Shown here piece by piece: positions 9,167 to 18,209 of a stretch of DNA of 47,906 nucleotides. A program made the position numbers and the translations under genes. Numbering within the stretch: the first letter of the stretch is position 1; every line of letters starts with the position of its first letter. The stretch is from positions 1 to 47,906 of the forward strand of contig CAJUHQ010000011.1 of assembly GCA_910586095.1 (NCBI GenBank), written 5' to 3'. This stretch comes from an uncultured Lachnospiraceae bacterium (GTDB lineage: Bacteria; Bacillota; Clostridia; Lachnospirales; Lachnospiraceae). The notes under the pieces are model-generated. The model was not told the origin of the DNA. It was given only the letters and a program-made list of their open reading frames with translations, and did no database searches.

Positions 9167-9615
9167 TCCTTTCTGGTGTCAAGGAAAGTCTATTGCAAAG
9201 TGTTAGATTCTCCTCTAATTTGACAATTGCGTAGATGATGAACATCTCTTATAGTTTATTATAAAGAATTTGGCTTAAAAATCAAAGACTTTTCAGCCAA
9301 ATAGAGCAGTTATGTACACATTAAAAAGGAGTTGAGGAGTAAAAATGTGTATGATAAAATGATGATAGAATCATAATGTAGTTTGATTTTATATAATAAG
9401 GATACAAGAGATCAAATAGTATTTGTTTCGTTCATTCATTGTTTACAAAATATAAGTACATAGGTAGTCGAGTTTGCAAAGAATTAAAATTACAAACAAA
9501 GATACGCACTTGCTGCGGATTGGGAATACATGTGATAATAGTTTCTAAACACCTATTTTTATGCATTGTAGTGTAAGTGTTTAGAAAGCAGTCAATAGAA
9601 AGGTAGGAATGTCTG
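9167..9615. promoter_or_regulatory. Divergent intergenic region with an 11-bp inverted repeat
   Basis: This 450-bp AT-rich gap separates the leftward CpXC gene from the rightward response-regulator operon. No gene is seen. TTTCTAAACAC (9542-9552) and GTGTTTAGAAA (9577-9587) form a perfect 11-bp inverted repeat with a 24-nt spacer, 28 bp before the regulator's start. It could be an operator or a leader hairpin. Confidence 0.45.
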
Positions 9616-11235
9616 ATGAGTTTATATCGCATCATGTTGGTGGATGATGAAGAGGAGGTTCGCAAAGCCATTATTCGCAAGATGGATTGGGAGCAGTTGG
9701 GGTTTTCAGTGGTGGGAGATGCCGAAAACGGTGAAGATGCGCTAGAAAAGATTGAGCAGTTAGAGCCGGATGTGGTTATGACGGATATTCGCATGCCTTA
9801 TATGGATGGATTGACATTGACTGCCCGTATTCGTGAGAAATATCCCTTTATGAAAGTATTAATCTTTTCCGGTTATGATGATTTTGAGTATGCACAGCAA
9901 GCAATCAAGCTCAATGTCACAGAATATATTTTAAAGCCAGTGAATGGTCAAGAATTGACAGAGATCTTAAATAGGGTTCGAGTGAGTTTGGATGAAGAGA
10001 TTGAGCAGCGTCGTGATATTGATGCGCTACGAAAAAGTTATCTGGGAAGTTTGCCTATTCTGCGTGAATTATTTTTAAATGATTTGGTGCGTCGAACCAC
10101 AGATATAGCTGGGGGGGTTCCTAAGTTGACAGAATATGGTATAGATATTTTGGATGCTCGCAAATGGCTGGTGGCAGTCATTCATGTAGAACAGGTTGAA
10201 CGAACAGAGACACAGGTACTTTCACTATACCAAGAGTTGATTCCTATCTCGGTTAAGGGACTAGTAGAGGACTATTTAAGACCTTATTGTCGTTTTGCCA
10301 TATTTAATGCGCTAGAGGGGATCACAGTGATTGCCGCAGTGGACGAAGACAATAGTCAGACAGGGTTGATTAATTTGTTCAATGATATTTGCAAGGAAAG
10401 TAAGCGTATGCTGGAAGTGGCCATTACGGTGGGAGTGGGACATAGCTGTGATTCCTTACAGGAAATCAGCCATTCATATCAAACTGCGGTGGATGCATTG
10501 GGATATCGCGCTATTGTGGGAAAGGGCAAGACAATTTATATCAATGATGTGGAGCCAGTAAGCCGTGGAAAACTTCAGTTAGATGCGAAGGATGAAGATG
10601 AATTGGTAGCTGTCATTAAATTTGGAACACGTGAAGGAATTGAACAAGTGCTCAAAAATTTGTCATCTCGCATGGAAGATGCAAAAGTGCATGCAAGACA
10701 ATATCAGGTCTATATGTTGTCTATTATCAACAGTATGATTCGACTCATGCAACAATATGATCTGGACATGGACGAGATGTTTGATTCGGAAGCCCAATAC
10801 GAGGATATTTTGGAGGGACTTTTTCACAGGGAGGAATTTATCTATCGAATTGTTCCTATTGCATGTCGCATGAATGAGGCAATGAATCGGGAGCGCGATA
10901 ATACGACCAAAAAAGTGATACAGCAGGCTAAAGAGTATATTAGGGAACATTATTCTAATCCAGAATTGTCTGTGGAGATGTTATGCCGCCATTTGCACAT
11001 GAGTGCTGCTTATTTTTCCACTATGTTTAAGAAAGAGACGGGACAAACATATATTAACTATTTGACAGAGGTACGTCTAAAAAAGGCAGTGGAGTTGTTA
11101 AATGAAACAGATGAAAAAACCTATGTGATTGCGCGAAAAGTGGGGTATCAAGAGCAAAATTATTTTAGTTATGTATTTAAAAAGCGATATGGTGTGTCAC
11201 CGACAAAATATCGGGGAGCACAAGGAATCGTGTAA
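9616..11235 (+). CDS. AraC-type response regulator (YesN family)
   Basis: This 539-residue regulator has a receiver domain (1-120) with the acidic pocket VDDEEEV, phospho-acceptor D57 in MTDIRMP, S85 and K107 (LKP). A central about 300-residue region as in YesN proteins follows. The C-terminal AraC double helix-turn-helix (about 440-539) includes LCRHLHMSAAYFSTMFKKET and YFSYVFKKRYGVSPTKYR. It is the first gene of an operon with the YesM-type kinase and sugar-binding proteins. It probably activates the downstream transporter in response to extracellular sugar. The ATG at 9616 follows AAGGTAGG. Confidence 0.93.
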   Translation: MSLYRIMLVDDEEEVRKAIIRKMDWEQLGFSVVGDAENGEDALEKIEQLEPDVVMTDIRMPYMDGLTLTARIREKYPFMKVLIFSGYDDFEYAQQAIKLNVTEYILKPVNGQELTEILNRVRVSLDEEIEQRRDIDALRKSYLGSLPILRELFLNDLVRRTTDIAGGVPKLTEYGIDILDARKWLVAVIHVEQVERTETQVLSLYQELIPISVKGLVEDYLRPYCRFAIFNALEGITVIAAVDEDNSQTGLINLFNDICKESKRMLEVAITVGVGHSCDSLQEISHSYQTAVDALGYRAIVGKGKTIYINDVEPVSRGKLQLDAKDEDELVAVIKFGTREGIEQVLKNLSSRMEDAKVHARQYQVYMLSIINSMIRLMQQYDLDMDEMFDSEAQYEDILEGLFHREEFIYRIVPIACRMNEAMNRERDNTTKKVIQQAKEYIREHYSNPELSVEMLCRHLHMSAAYFSTMFKKETGQTYINYLTEVRLKKAVELLNETDEKTYVIARKVGYQEQNYFSYVFKKRYGVSPTKYRGAQGIV

Positions 11236-11290
11236 GTTTATGTATTGTGGGATGATGAACAAAAGTGGAGTGACTAGTAGGGGTTAGAAA

Positions 11291-13099
11291 GTGGCTAAAG
11301 AAAGAATTATGGAGCAGGAAAATGCTACGGATTTGGGAAAAAAGACTAGTATCCGTTACACGATTTTTATCTATTTTACAGTCAGTGCTTTGGTGGCGAT
11401 CCTACTCATTGGGATTGTTCTTTATGTGCAGATGTCACGTCAACTAACAGCAGCAGTACAGGATGAGAATCAGGCTGTATTAGGACAGATTAATCGTTCA
11501 GTGGATTCTTATTTGCGCACAATTATGAAGCTGTCAGATAGTTTGTATTATGGCATTATTAAAAATACTGATTTGAATGTGGAATCGGTCAATAGTCAAA
11601 TGACCTTGTTGTACGACAATAATAAGGACAATATTGCGAATATTGCGCTGTTGTCCAAGGAAGGTGTTTTGCTAGAAGCGGTGCCGGCAGCACGCCTAAA
11701 GACAGGGTTGGATGTGACGAAAGAAGTGTGGTTTAGCAATACGCTAGAGAGAACAGACAACCTACATTTTACGACGCCGCATGTACAGTATATATTCGAC
11801 AACAATGAGAATCAGTATCGGTGGGTGATTACATTGACGCGTGCCGTGGAGATCACACATGGGACAACCACCAATCAAGGAATTTTATTAATTGATATTC
11901 ATTATAGTAGCTTGCGGCAAATCCTAGAAAATATTACCCTGGGCAATCAAGGGTATCTATATATGATTAGTGGCACTGGAGAATTGATCTATCATCCTAA
12001 GATGCAGTTGATTGAGACTGGACAGATGGATGAAAATATTGAGGTAGCAACAGGGTATCGAGATGGAAGTTATCAGGAGGAGTATGGCAAAGAGAAGCGT
12101 GAGGTTAGTGTGAAGTCTGTAGGATACACTGGATGGAAGCTGCTGAGTGTGACGCCAGAAAAAGGGCTTCCTTTAAATAACTTAAAAATGCGCCTTTTTG
12201 CAGTGTTTGTGGTGGCTGCCTTTTTGTTGGCACTTGTACTAATCAATACAGTGATTTCCTCACGTATTACCATACCTATTCAAGAGTTGGAGAAGTCTGT
12301 CAATGCAATTGAGGCGGGTGATTTAGACACAAATGTGTATAAAGGAGGACCCTATGAGATTTGTCATTTAAGTCGTTCTATTGAAGATATGGCTAGGCGA
12401 ATTAAGACACTCATGGAGGACATTGTGGCAGAGCAGGAATCTAAACGCAAAAGTGAGTTTGATACGTTACAGTCTCAGATTAATCCTCATTTTCTCTATA
12501 ACACACTAGACATTATTGTATGGATGATTGAGAATGAACAAAAGCAGGAGGCTGTTAAGGTAGTGACAGCGCTAGCACGTTTTTTTCGCATTAGTTTAAG
12601 CAAAGGTAAGAGTGTGATTACTGTTCGTGATGAACTGGAACATGTGCGAAACTATCTAATGATTCAGCAGATGCGGTTTAAAAGTAAGTTTATTTACACT
12701 ATTGACGCTGATGCACAAGTGATGGATCTGGCATGTTTAAAATTGATGTTGCAGCCTTTGGTGGAGAACGCCATCTATCATGGTATGGAATTTATGGACG
12801 GTGATGGAGAAATTTGCGTGCAGGTATATCAAAAAGGAGAAGAACTATGGTTTGAGATACGTGATAATGGACTTGGGATGACAAAACAACAAGTGGAGAC
12901 GTTACTCGGAGAACAAACACATGTGTCTTCACGTCGTGGATCTGGAATAGGTGTCAAAAATGTAAATGAGAGAATTCGACTGTATTTTGGTGAAATGTAT
13001 GGTCTTTCTATTCAGTCCGAACCAGATGAAGGAACTACTATTTTGATTCGACTTCCAGCGCAGTTGTACACAGAAATGGTAAAAAGGGAGCAAAGATGA
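11291..13099 (+). CDS. Sensor histidine kinase, YesM/LytS type
   Basis: This 602-residue membrane kinase has helices at about 22-47 and 300-324 flanking a roughly 250-residue extracellular Cache-like sensor. A HAMP segment (about 325-375) and a His-kinase domain follow, with phospho-acceptor H400 in INPHFLYNTLD. The ATPase shows the N box LVENAIYHG, RDNGLGM and GSGIGVKNVNERI. The start is GTG at 11291 with AGGGG upstream; ATG 11309 is an alternative. It pairs with the preceding AraC-type regulator. Its stop overlaps the next gene's start by 4 bp, giving tight coupling with the membrane-anchored sugar-binding protein. Confidence 0.93.
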   Translation: MAKERIMEQENATDLGKKTSIRYTIFIYFTVSALVAILLIGIVLYVQMSRQLTAAVQDENQAVLGQINRSVDSYLRTIMKLSDSLYYGIIKNTDLNVESVNSQMTLLYDNNKDNIANIALLSKEGVLLEAVPAARLKTGLDVTKEVWFSNTLERTDNLHFTTPHVQYIFDNNENQYRWVITLTRAVEITHGTTTNQGILLIDIHYSSLRQILENITLGNQGYLYMISGTGELIYHPKMQLIETGQMDENIEVATGYRDGSYQEEYGKEKREVSVKSVGYTGWKLLSVTPEKGLPLNNLKMRLFAVFVVAAFLLALVLINTVISSRITIPIQELEKSVNAIEAGDLDTNVYKGGPYEICHLSRSIEDMARRIKTLMEDIVAEQESKRKSEFDTLQSQINPHFLYNTLDIIVWMIENEQKQEAVKVVTALARFFRISLSKGKSVITVRDELEHVRNYLMIQQMRFKSKFIYTIDADAQVMDLACLKLMLQPLVENAIYHGMEFMDGDGEICVQVYQKGEELWFEIRDNGLGMTKQQVETLLGEQTHVSSRRGSGIGVKNVNERIRLYFGEMYGLSIQSEPDEGTTILIRLPAQLYTEMVKREQR

Positions 13100-14061
13100 T
13101 AGGCAGACGTGGAAAAGTATTGCTGTTGTTGTATGGGATGTTCTTAGTACTATTATTCTTGATGTGTTCCACAGATTTGATTATCCGTGAGCCAGAGAAA
13201 GAAATTTATCAGATTGCAGTGATTATTGAGGATGTTCGCAGCGATCAGTATAGTAATTTTCGCAAGGGAATGGATCAGGCAGCAGTGGAGTTTAATGCAG
13301 ATGTTCATTTTATTACTTTGTATGAGAAAGCAGATGCGATACAGCAAATGGAATTGATGGAGCGTGAACAACAAGATGATGCGGATGCGCTGATTGTAGT
13401 ACCCGCAGATGAAGAGCGAGTACCTGCAAAACAGATGGGGATTCCAGTGATACTGTTGCGTCCTAGAAGGATGGTGGAAGCAGAAGAAGGAAGTGTTATT
13501 ATAGAGTATGAAAGGATGGGAGAGCAGTTGGCGTTGGAAATGTTAGAAGATGCATCCCCAAATTGCTCGGTTCTAATACTTACAGGACAAGGAAGACAGA
13601 GTGCTATGGACAATTTGTTTTTGGAGGGAGCCAACAAGGTGTTTATAGACAATGGATATAACGTACAGACAATTGTCAAAGATCAATCAAACGGATTTCG
13701 TGATGATTTGGAAAATATAGTGAATTGGGATAATAAAAAGGCGTTGATTCTGGCGGTCGATCCAGAGAGTTTGACAGAGGCAGCAGGAATTCTTGCCGAC
13801 AATCCAGATATTGAAAAGAAAGTTCAGGGACTCTATGGACGTGGCAGTACCTTACCTATTCTCAATTATCTAGATCGTGGTCAGATTGCAGGCGTTTGTG
13901 TGACAGATGAGTTTAGTGTTGGTTATTTATGTGTGCGCACAGCAATTAGAGAACTAGAAGGAGATCGGTATCAGCCGCCGATTGTGATGACTTCCTATTA
14001 TATAGAAAAGAAAGATTTGCGTGATCCAGCCTATGAAAAACTGTTATTTCCTATTGAGTGA
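13096..14061 (+). CDS. Membrane-anchored periplasmic-binding-like protein, likely sensor partner
   Basis: This 321-residue protein has an N-terminal hydrophobic helix (about 7-27) and a periplasmic-binding fold of the Peripla_BP_4 sugar-binding type (YQIAVIIEDVRSDQYSNFRK at the start of the fold). There is no lipobox Cys, so the helix probably stays as an anchor. It overlaps the kinase gene by ATGA. Such position and topology suggest it presents ligand to the kinase rather than feeding the transporter; this is inference from known three-component sugar sensors such as XylFII-LytS. Confidence 0.8.
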   Translation: MIGRRGKVLLLLYGMFLVLLFLMCSTDLIIREPEKEIYQIAVIIEDVRSDQYSNFRKGMDQAAVEFNADVHFITLYEKADAIQQMELMEREQQDDADALIVVPADEERVPAKQMGIPVILLRPRRMVEAEEGSVIIEYERMGEQLALEMLEDASPNCSVLILTGQGRQSAMDNLFLEGANKVFIDNGYNVQTIVKDQSNGFRDDLENIVNWDNKKALILAVDPESLTEAAGILADNPDIEKKVQGLYGRGSTLPILNYLDRGQIAGVCVTDEFSVGYLCVRTAIRELEGDRYQPPIVMTSYYIEKKDLRDPAYEKLLFPIE

Positions 14062-14076
14062 CAGAAAGGAGATCAA

Positions 14077-15090
14077 ATGCTAAGAAGAAAATTAGTGATG
14101 TTTGTGCTTGCTACTTGTATGTTTTTGTCTGCCTGTCACAGTTCACAGAAAGAAGATGCTATGACATCTATTCGTATTGGTATTAGTCTATATCGAGGAG
14201 ATGACACATTTATCAACAACATTCGCAGCCTTGTGGAAGAAAAAGCAAAGGAGTATGAGCGCGAAAATGGAATTAAAGTAATTTTGGATATACAAGACGC
14301 AAAGGGCAATCAAAATACACAAAATAACCAAGTGGAGCGATTTATCTCATTAGGGTGTGATGTATTGTGTATCAATCCAGTAGATCGCATGGATGCATCC
14401 ACAATTATTGACAAGGCTATGACAGCTGGTGTTCCTGTAGTATTCTTTAATCGTCAGCCAGTGGAGGAGGACATGAATCGATGGGATCAGCTCTATTATA
14501 TTGGAGTTGATGCAAAAGAAACAGCGATTCTACAAGGGAAGATGGTAGTTGATCTCTATCAGGAACAACCACAAGCGGTGGATTTAAATGGTGATGGAGT
14601 AGTTAGTTATGTGTTGTTAGAAGGGGAGACTAGCCATCAGGATTCGTTGATTCGGACACAGTGGTCTATTCAGACATTAAAAAATGGTGGGGTGCCTATC
14701 GAGAAGATTACTGGCGGTATAGCAAACTGGGAGCGAAGTCAGGCATCCGCTCTAATGGAGCAGTGGCTGTTGAGCTATCCAGATACAATCGAGCTGGTGG
14801 TCAGTAACAATGACGATATGGCATTGGGAGCGATTGATGCGCTAGAACGCGCACAGAGTACAACAAAGGTCAATGTCATTGGGATCGACGGAACTACACC
14901 AGGATTAGAGGCATTAGAAAGTGGTAAACTTTTAGGAACGGTGTCTGCGAACAAGGAACTCTATGCGAGTGCAATTGTGGAATTGGCTGCGAGTTGCGTG
15001 TTGGGAGAGGAACTACCAAAGGAATATCCATTGACGGATGAAAAATATTATTGGACTCCTCAGGAAATTATCATTCACAGAATCGAATAA
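14077..15090 (+). CDS. Sugar-binding lipoprotein, galactose-binding (MglB-like)
   Basis: This 337-residue lipoprotein has signal peptide and lipobox FLSACHSS (Cys about residue 20). The fold is of the D-galactose/glucose-binding type: RIGISLYRGDDTFINNIRS, then VDLNGDGVVSYVLLEGE (the D-x-N-x-D calcium loop typical of MglB), then VVSNNDDMALGAIDAL. RBS AGAAAGGAG precedes the ATG. It lies between the anchored binding protein and a second, more abundant-looking binding protein. It may be a second sensor input or a transporter subunit with different affinity. Confidence 0.85.
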   Translation: MLRRKLVMFVLATCMFLSACHSSQKEDAMTSIRIGISLYRGDDTFINNIRSLVEEKAKEYERENGIKVILDIQDAKGNQNTQNNQVERFISLGCDVLCINPVDRMDASTIIDKAMTAGVPVVFFNRQPVEEDMNRWDQLYYIGVDAKETAILQGKMVVDLYQEQPQAVDLNGDGVVSYVLLEGETSHQDSLIRTQWSIQTLKNGGVPIEKITGGIANWERSQASALMEQWLLSYPDTIELVVSNNDDMALGAIDALERAQSTTKVNVIGIDGTTPGLEALESGKLLGTVSANKELYASAIVELAASCVLGEELPKEYPLTDEKYYWTPQEIIIHRIE

Positions 15091-15247
15091 AATTCATAGG
15101 AAATCAAAGAAATTCTTATGGAAAACAGTTATAAAATCCTCTATAATGAAATTGTTAGTAGTCATAATGTACAAAGCAATGTGCATCTATATGGCGGAAA
15201 CTGATAAAAACGCCCAAATTAGGGCAGAATAAGAGGAGGATTTATTA

Positions 15248-16363
15248 ATGAAGTTATCAAAAAAAGTAACAGCAATGGCAATGGCAGCCATGATGGTGTT
15301 CTCTATGACAGCATGTGGAAATGACAGTGCAGCAAAGCCAGACGCTACTGCAACAGGTGGAAATGCACAGACACCTGAAACAAAGGCGGCTACAGAAGCA
15401 GCAACACAGGCGGCTACAGAAGCAGCAACACAGGCAGCAACACAGGCAGAGGAAACAACAGCAGCAGGTGGCAATATTGGTGTTTGCATCTATAAGTTTG
15501 ACGATGCATTTATGACAACATATCGTAATGCGTTGCAGGAAATCTTAGAGGGCAAAGGCTACACAGTAACATTTATGGATGGAAAGAATGACCAAGCAGA
15601 GCAGAACAATCAGATTAATAACTTTATTGCACAAAAGGTAGATGCATTGATTATCAATCCGGTTATGACTTCCGCAGCAGATCAGATTATTGACACAGTA
15701 AAGAATGCAGATATTCCTACAGTGTTGATTAATCGTGAGCCAACTGCAGAGCAGATGAGTGCATATGACAAACTAGTGTATGTAGGATGTGATGCACGTC
15801 AGTCGGGAACTATGCAGGGAGAACTGATTTTGGATACTCCAAACAAAGGTGATATCAATGGAGATGGCAAGATTTCTTATATTATGATCCAAGGCGATCC
15901 AGAGAATGTTGATGCACAGTATCGTACAGAGTTCTCTGTAAAGGCATTGAAAGATGCTGGTATGGAAGTTGAAGAACTTGACTTACAGCGTGGTGACTGG
16001 GACCGTAACAAGGGCCAAGAGATTGCACAGAATGACTTAGCAAAGTTTGGCGATGAGATCGAAGTAGTATTCTGCAACAATGATGACATGGCAATTGGTG
16101 CATTGCAGGCAATTCAGGCAGCAGGCCGCAAAGTAAATGAAGATATTTATCTTGTAGGTGTTGATGCTTTGGATGCAGCTTTGAACGAAGTAGCAAACGG
16201 CAATATGACTGGTACCGTTTTGAATGATGCAAAGGGACAGGCAGCAGGTGCTGTTGAAGCAATGGAAGCTCTTTTAGGTGGAAAAACATACGCATCAGGT
16301 GAGCAGTCTATCTATGTAGACTATGTAAAGGTTACTCCTGAGAATGTAGCTGATTTCCAGTAA
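15248..16363 (+). CDS. mglB: Galactose/glucose-binding lipoprotein of the ABC transporter
   Basis: This 371-residue lipoprotein has lipobox SMTACGN (Cys about 23). An Ala/Thr/Glu-rich low-complexity linker (about 45-70) made of near-identical AATEAATQ units follows. The MglB-type fold comes next: IGVCIYKFDDAFMTTYRN, the calcium-loop DINGDGKISY and CNNDDMAIGALQAI. It has a strong RBS (AGAGGAGGA) and a hairpin right after the stop, a common way to give binding protein in excess over the membrane parts. It directly precedes the ATPase and permease genes. It is about 40% like the preceding lipoprotein by eye. Confidence 0.9.
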   Translation: MKLSKKVTAMAMAAMMVFSMTACGNDSAAKPDATATGGNAQTPETKAATEAATQAATEAATQAATQAEETTAAGGNIGVCIYKFDDAFMTTYRNALQEILEGKGYTVTFMDGKNDQAEQNNQINNFIAQKVDALIINPVMTSAADQIIDTVKNADIPTVLINREPTAEQMSAYDKLVYVGCDARQSGTMQGELILDTPNKGDINGDGKISYIMIQGDPENVDAQYRTEFSVKALKDAGMEVEELDLQRGDWDRNKGQEIAQNDLAKFGDEIEVVFCNNDDMAIGALQAIQAAGRKVNEDIYLVGVDALDAALNEVANGNMTGTVLNDAKGQAAGAVEAMEALLGGKTYASGEQSIYVDYVKVTPENVADFQ

Positions 16364-16400
16364 TCAAGGACAGCTTACAACCATAGGAAGATGTAAATTA

Positions 16401-16426
16401 CCAGGAAGTGCGTATGCACTTCCTGG
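16401..16426 (+). terminator. Hairpin between binding-protein and ATPase genes
   Basis: A perfect 11-bp stem CCAGGAAGTGC / GCACTTCCTGG has a 4-nt loop and is followed by only TTTA. It is probably a leaky terminator or 3'-end stabiliser for the binding-protein mRNA. Confidence 0.6.
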
Positions 16427-16530
16427 TTTATCCTAACATAATAAGCATCAAAAGCTCCTATTATGTGGCGAAAGAGGGTACGTATTATAGGCAATATAGG
16501 AGTATGCGACTGTGTGCAAGGGCAGGAAAT

Positions 16531-16621
16531 CTAGTATATTGACGTGTTGATATTCTGGAGTCTGACAGTATATTTTGTCTACACAGAGATAGAGTTATCT
16601 ATCAACATGTCAATATACTAG
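16531..16621. repeat. 91-bp element with 22-bp inverted ends
   Basis: Positions 16531-16552 (CTAGTATATTGACGTGTTGA...) and 16600-16621 are inverted copies with one mismatch. The 47-nt spacer has little structure. It sits between the mglB hairpin and the ATPase ribosome site. It could be a small mobile inverted-repeat element or an mRNA structure. Confidence 0.6.
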
Positions 16622-16683
16622 TACTGCGCCATATGACACGACGCGCGCAGGTTTGTAGAAAAATGATAAAGGAGGTCATCAAA

Positions 16684-18192
16684 TTGTCAGAGTATCGTTT
16701 GGAAATGCACAATGTTGTAAAGACTTTTCCAGGTGTCAAGGCGCTAAATGGTGCGCAGTTAAACCTGCGTCCAGGCACGGTACATGCACTGATGGGTGAG
16801 AATGGTGCTGGAAAATCCACGCTGATGAAGTGCATGTTTGGAATCTATCATATGGATGAGGGTGAAGTGGTTTATGAAGGCACAAAGGTTCAGATCAAAG
16901 GTCCGCTAGATGCACTTAATAGAGGAATTGCTATGGTGCATCAGGAATTGCAACCGATTCCTGAAAGGAGCATTGGTGAGAACATTTATGTAGGGCGTTA
17001 TCCAATGAAAAAGTTTGGCCCTATAGCAGTGATTGACCATGATAAAATGTATGAGGACGCTGCTAGAGTGTTAAAGGAAGTTCACTTAAACTTTGATCCT
17101 AAGGCAAAACTTGGAAGCCTTTCTGTGTCACAAATGCAGCTAGTAGAGATTGCTAAAGCGGTTTCTGCTGATTGTAAGGTGTTGATTCTGGATGAGCCTA
17201 CTTCCTCTTTGACGGCGGCTGAGGTAGAGGCTTTGTTTACCATTATCAATGAATTGCGCGCAAAAGGTGTTTCTATTGTCTATATCAGTCATAAGATGGA
17301 TGAGATTTTGCGTATCAGTGATGAAGTGACCATCATGAGAGATGGGCAGTATATCGGAACATGGTCCGCAAAAGATCTGACTACAGATTTTATTATCACA
17401 AAGATGGTAGGACGCGAACTTTCCGAATTGTATCCAGTTCGTGAAAATGTGCCAGGTGAGATTGTGTTTGAGGTACAGAATTTTACATCCATTAATCCTA
17501 AGAGCTTTCGAAATGCATCTTTTCAATTGCGAAAAGGCGAGATTTTGGGAGTTGCTGGTTTGGTAGGAGCGCAGCGAACAGAATTGATGGAAGGACTTTT
17601 TGGACTTAGAAATCATACATCAGGTACGATTACATATAAAGGGCAAGAACTTAAGATTGCTCAGCCAAAGGATGCCATCAATAATGGCATTGCAATGTTG
17701 ACAGAGGATCGCCGCGCTACTGGAATCTTAGGGGTATTGTCCATTGCAGATAATGTTTCTATTGCGTCCTTAAATCAATATCTGATTGGAGGCGTTATGT
17801 TAGATGATGCAAAGATTGAAAATTTGGTGCAGGAAAATGTAGCGAAACTTTCTATTAAGACACCATCCTCTAAGACGCAGATTCAGTCACTCTCCGGTGG
17901 AAATCAGCAAAAGGTGTTGATTAGCCGTTGGCTTGCTAACAATCCAGATATCTTTATTATGGATGAGCCTACACGTGGTATTGATGTGGGAGCCAAGTAT
18001 GAGATTTATTGCATTATTGCTGAAATGGCAAAACAGGGAAAAAGTGTTATTATGATTTCCTCTGAAATGAGTGAACTCATCGGTATGTCGGATCGCATTA
18101 TGGTGATGTGTGATGGCCGTGTGACCGGATTTATTGATGGAGACAAGGCAAATCAGGAGAATATCATGGCACTGGCAACCCAGTTTGAATAA
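16684..18192 (+). CDS. mglA: Galactose/methyl galactoside ABC transporter ATPase
   Basis: This protein is 502 residues from the preferred TTG start at 16684, which lies 8 nt behind AAAGGAGGT. Two fused ABC domains are seen. The N-terminal one has Walker A GENGAGKST, signature LSVSQMQLVE and Walker B VLILDEPTSSL. The C-terminal one has the degenerate loop GLVGAQRTELM usual for MglA/RbsA, signature LSGGNQQKVL and IFIMDEPTRGIDVG. It powers import of galactose or related sugar with the adjoining binding protein and permease. The frame extends to ATG 16633, but no ribosome site precedes it. Confidence 0.93.
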   Translation: MSEYRLEMHNVVKTFPGVKALNGAQLNLRPGTVHALMGENGAGKSTLMKCMFGIYHMDEGEVVYEGTKVQIKGPLDALNRGIAMVHQELQPIPERSIGENIYVGRYPMKKFGPIAVIDHDKMYEDAARVLKEVHLNFDPKAKLGSLSVSQMQLVEIAKAVSADCKVLILDEPTSSLTAAEVEALFTIINELRAKGVSIVYISHKMDEILRISDEVTIMRDGQYIGTWSAKDLTTDFIITKMVGRELSELYPVRENVPGEIVFEVQNFTSINPKSFRNASFQLRKGEILGVAGLVGAQRTELMEGLFGLRNHTSGTITYKGQELKIAQPKDAINNGIAMLTEDRRATGILGVLSIADNVSIASLNQYLIGGVMLDDAKIENLVQENVAKLSIKTPSSKTQIQSLSGGNQQKVLISRWLANNPDIFIMDEPTRGIDVGAKYEIYCIIAEMAKQGKSVIMISSEMSELIGMSDRIMVMCDGRVTGFIDGDKANQENIMALATQFE

Positions 18193-18209
18193 GGAGGGAG
18201 AACATTATC

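Noticed and set aside
15187..15489. Minus-strand Ala/Val-rich open frame over the start of the third binding protein
   Set aside because: It is the shadow of the Ala/Thr-rich linker and signal peptide of the plus-strand lipoprotein.
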